Made by a program: the position numbers and the translations under genes. A DNA stretch of 8,010 nt, taken from positions 1-8,010 of the forward strand of contig JANYBU010000255.1 of NCBI GenBank assembly GCA_025360665.1, written 5' to 3'. Under the pieces are notes generated by a model. That model worked only from the letters and a program-made list of their open reading frames with translations. It made no database searches and was not told where the DNA came from. Of the stretch, positions 6,701-8,010 are shown one piece after another. How positions within the stretch are numbered: the stretch's first letter is position 1; every line of letters starts with the position of its first letter. This DNA comes from Nitrospira sp. (lineage in GTDB: Bacteria > Nitrospirota > Nitrospiria > Nitrospirales > Nitrospiraceae).

Positions 6701-7670
6701 GATGGATCCTGAGAGCGGGGATGTCATTCTGAAGAAGAAGGGCAAGCTGACTGCGGAGATTCTCAAGCGGTTGCCGGATGAGACCGTCCGATACATCATT
6801 CTGAGCGATCCTGACGAGCAAAAAGAACTGGAGGACGTCGAGCGGCGGGCGAAGGAGCAGATCGAAATCCTTCAGACGCTATACGACGAGAAGGTTGGGC
6901 GTCTGAAGCGGGGCGATGAGCTTCCGCCTGGCGTGATCAAGCTCGTCAAGGTCTATGTCTCGATGAAGCGCAAGATTCAGGTCGGCGATAAGATGGCCGG
7001 GCGGCATGGAAACAAAGGCGTGGTTTCCCGGATCTTGCCCGAGGAAGACATGCCGTGCTTGCCGGATGGGACGCCCGTGGAAATTGTGCTCAATCCGCTC
7101 GGTGTGCCATCACGTATGAACGTCGGTCAGATTCTGGAAACTCACCTGGGTTGGGCGGCCAAGGCGCTGGGAATCAAGGTGGCGAGTCCAGTGTTCGACG
7201 GGGCGTCAGAAACAGAGATTAAGGAACTGCTCAAGAAGGCGAACTTGCCGACCAGCGGGCAAACTATGCTGATGGACGGTCGGACCGGCGAGATGTTCGG
7301 CAGCCCCGTCACGGTCGGGTACATGTACGTCCTAAAGTTGCACCACTTGGTCGACGACAAGATCCACGCCCGGTCTATCGGTCCCTATTCGCTCGTCACG
7401 CAGCAGCCGCTCGGTGGCAAGGCCCAATTCGGTGGCCAGCGGTTAGGAGAAATGGAAGTGTGGGCGTTGCAGGCCTATGGCGCTGCTTCCACATTACAAG
7501 AGTTCTTAACGGTGAAATCAGATGACGTGCCAGGCCGATCTCGGATGTACGAAGCAATCGTCAAGGGTGAGCCGTTCCTGGAGCCTGGATTACCCGAGTC
7601 GTTTAACGTCTTGGTCAAAGAGCTCCAGAGCTTGGGACTCGACGTCGAACTGATCAAGTCGCAAGACTAA
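3714..7670 (+). CDS. rpoB: DNA-directed RNA polymerase subunit beta
   Basis: RpoB is the second-largest subunit of RNA polymerase and forms one side of the active-site cleft and the rifampicin pocket. The complete protein has 1318 residues (E. coli 1342). Landmarks in order: the N-terminal protrusion; an insertion-rich lobe region at about 220-400; the rifampicin region SSSQLSQFMDQTNPL (514-528) with Q520, D523, H533 and S538 matching E. coli Q513, D516, H526 and S531, all sensitive-type residues; the downstream CPIETPEGPNIGL; WGGYNFEDAI (815-824) with acidic E821 and D822; an insertion of about 100 charged residues (about 955-1065), placed like the E. coli insertion before the next motif; GDKMAGRHGNKG (1091-1102) with K1093 and K1101; and the C-terminal GGQRLGEMEVWALQAYGA clamp segment. 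ATG 3714 is chosen on the GGAGG at 3701. rpoC starts 49 bp downstream. Confidence 0.98.
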   Translation: MSETTLPEFVERKDYSRIHSSIEIPDLIEIQKRSYEEFLQREVEPERRKDHGLQAALASVFPIPDYNNTAVLEFTSYTLGTPKYDERECLEQGMTYAVPLKLRVRLVVFDKEDKGSKKKVLDVREQEVYVGELPLMTERGTFIVNGTERVVVSQLHRSPGASFTHDKGRTHSSGKVLYSARIIPYRGSWLDFEFDARDILYVRIDRRRKMPTTILLKAFGFSSDDLLKMYYPVEEIRVVKGKMLRKLDPEIHQGLRCSAEVLEKGGKEPLVKEGAKLTKGLIAKLKTAGVKEIPLAPNELIGRAVLTELVDSKKNKIAEKNQRLTAEIVEALLESDIEEFKAIYFDTVTSTPVIMDTLEMDKTTSKEEAMVEIYRRLRPGETPSVDTARALFDNLFSNSKRYDLSPVGRLKLNKKLGLDLPLEQRTLTAQDMVEVIRYLVNLKLGKGEIDDIDHLGNRRVRSVGELLENQFRLGLVRMERSIKERMNLLDMETVLPHDLINAKPVVAAVKEFFSSSQLSQFMDQTNPLAEITHKRRLSALGPGGLTRERAGFEVRDVHPSHYSRICPIETPEGPNIGLITSLATYARINKFGFIEAPYRKVVKGRVTDEIEFLSAIEGDKYIIAQANSKVDASGRLVSETISARAAGDFVTATSDKIEYMDVSPKQVVSVATALVPFLEHDDANRALMGSNMQRQAVPLLKSEAPLVGTGMETVVARDSGYVVQARRAGVVESVDATRIVVRADSKEGRKRNDAGLDVYDLIKFQRSNQSTTITQTPVVRLGQPVKVGQVLADGPAIDHGELALGKNILVAFMPWGGYNFEDAILLSEKLVREDAFTSIHIEEFEVEARDTKLGKEDITRDIPNVGEEALRDLDESGIIRIGAEVKPGNILVGKVTPKGETQLTPEEKLLRAIFGEKAGDVKDTSLTVPPGVEGIVVDVKIFSRKGLDKDERSKSIESEDAMKLQRDHHEELRIIDEEKTKKIRKLLLGKVVGRDLMDPESGDVILKKKGKLTAEILKRLPDETVRYIILSDPDEQKELEDVERRAKEQIEILQTLYDEKVGRLKRGDELPPGVIKLVKVYVSMKRKIQVGDKMAGRHGNKGVVSRILPEEDMPCLPDGTPVEIVLNPLGVPSRMNVGQILETHLGWAAKALGIKVASPVFDGASETEIKELLKKANLPTSGQTMLMDGRTGEMFGSPVTVGYMYVLKLHHLVDDKIHARSIGPYSLVTQQPLGGKAQFGGQRLGEMEVWALQAYGAASTLQEFLTVKSDDVPGRSRMYEAIVKGEPFLEPGLPESFNVLVKELQSLGLDVELIKSQD

Positions 7671-7680
7671 CCCATTTGTG

Positions 7681-7701
7681 TGCCGGCCATAGCGGTCGGC
7701 A
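7681..7701 (+). other. Hairpin between rpoB and rpoC
   Basis: TGCCGGCC (7681-7688) pairs with GGTCGGCA (7694-7701) over 8 bp with one G·T pair and a 5-base ATAGC loop. It is G+C-rich and should be stable in RNA. No T-tract follows, and it ends just before the rpoC Shine-Dalgarno sequence at 7706. A processing, stability or translation-tuning role is possible; terminator function is unlikely because rpoC follows at once. Confidence 0.45.
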
Positions 7702-7705
7702 TCAG

Positions 7706-7712
7706 AGGAGGT
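7706..7712 (+). promoter_or_regulatory. Near-perfect ribosome binding site for rpoC
   Basis: AGGAGGT is a full match to the core anti-Shine-Dalgarno complement and lies 7 bases before TTG 7720. It decides the non-ATG start of rpoC. Confidence 0.85.
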
Positions 7713-7719
7713 CATTACT

Positions 7720-8010
<291 letters not shown>

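Noticed and set aside
3690..7679. CCATTTGT occurring in both gaps flanking rpoB (3690-3697 and 7672-7679)
   Set aside because: An 8-base match with a gapped, loosely similar flank is weak, and the second copy adjoins the rpoB stop codon. It is probably chance.

Overview
This window is a conserved bacterial transcription–translation cluster, read entirely on the + strand: 3' end of tuf (EF-Tu), rpmG (L33), tRNA-Trp(CCA), secE, nusG, rplK (L11), rplA (L1), rplJ (L10), rplL (L7/L12), rpoB (RNA polymerase beta) and the 5' end of rpoC (beta'). Every protein is recognisable by family motifs. Gene order and protein style (single-span SecE of about 64 residues, RpoB of 1318 residues with an insertion resembling the proteobacterial one before the GDKMAGRHGNKG motif, moderately high G+C) suit a Nitrospira-like (Nitrospirota) or related Gram-negative bacterium. 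The lineage call is inference from protein style only.

Layout: 1-141 ends tuf; 180-329 is rpmG; 369-443 is tRNA-Trp with an encoded CCA; 579-773 is secE; 838-1374 is nusG; 1412-1837 is rplK; a 131 bp gap follows; 1969-2661 is rplA; 2698-3627 is one continuous frame holding L10 and then L7/L12; 3714-7670 is rpoB; 7720 to the window end is the start of rpoC. Gaps are short (36-135 bp) and none contains a hairpin followed by a T-tract, so the genes could lie on one transcript with internal processing, at least at the tRNA. No mobile element, CRISPR array or foreign-looking gene is present.

How the genes work together: EF-Tu delivers aminoacyl-tRNA to the ribosome; L33, L11, L1, L10 and L12 are large-subunit proteins, with L10 and L12 forming the stalk that recruits EF-Tu and other GTPases; SecE is a core subunit of the SecYEG translocon; NusG binds RNA polymerase and couples transcription with translation; RpoB and RpoC form the polymerase active centre.

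The main oddity is that rplJ has no stop codon before rplL. L10 (178 codons) runs in frame into the L12 start ATG at 3232 and on to the L12 stop, giving a 309-residue L10–L12 reading frame. A strong Shine-Dalgarno sequence lies inside the L10 tail just before the L12 ATG, so free L12 can probably also be made. Secondary points are a TTG start for rpoC behind a near-perfect ribosome binding site, hairpins directly upstream of the rpmG and rpoC ribosome binding sites, and no room for an ordinary intergenic L10 autoregulatory leader before rplJ.
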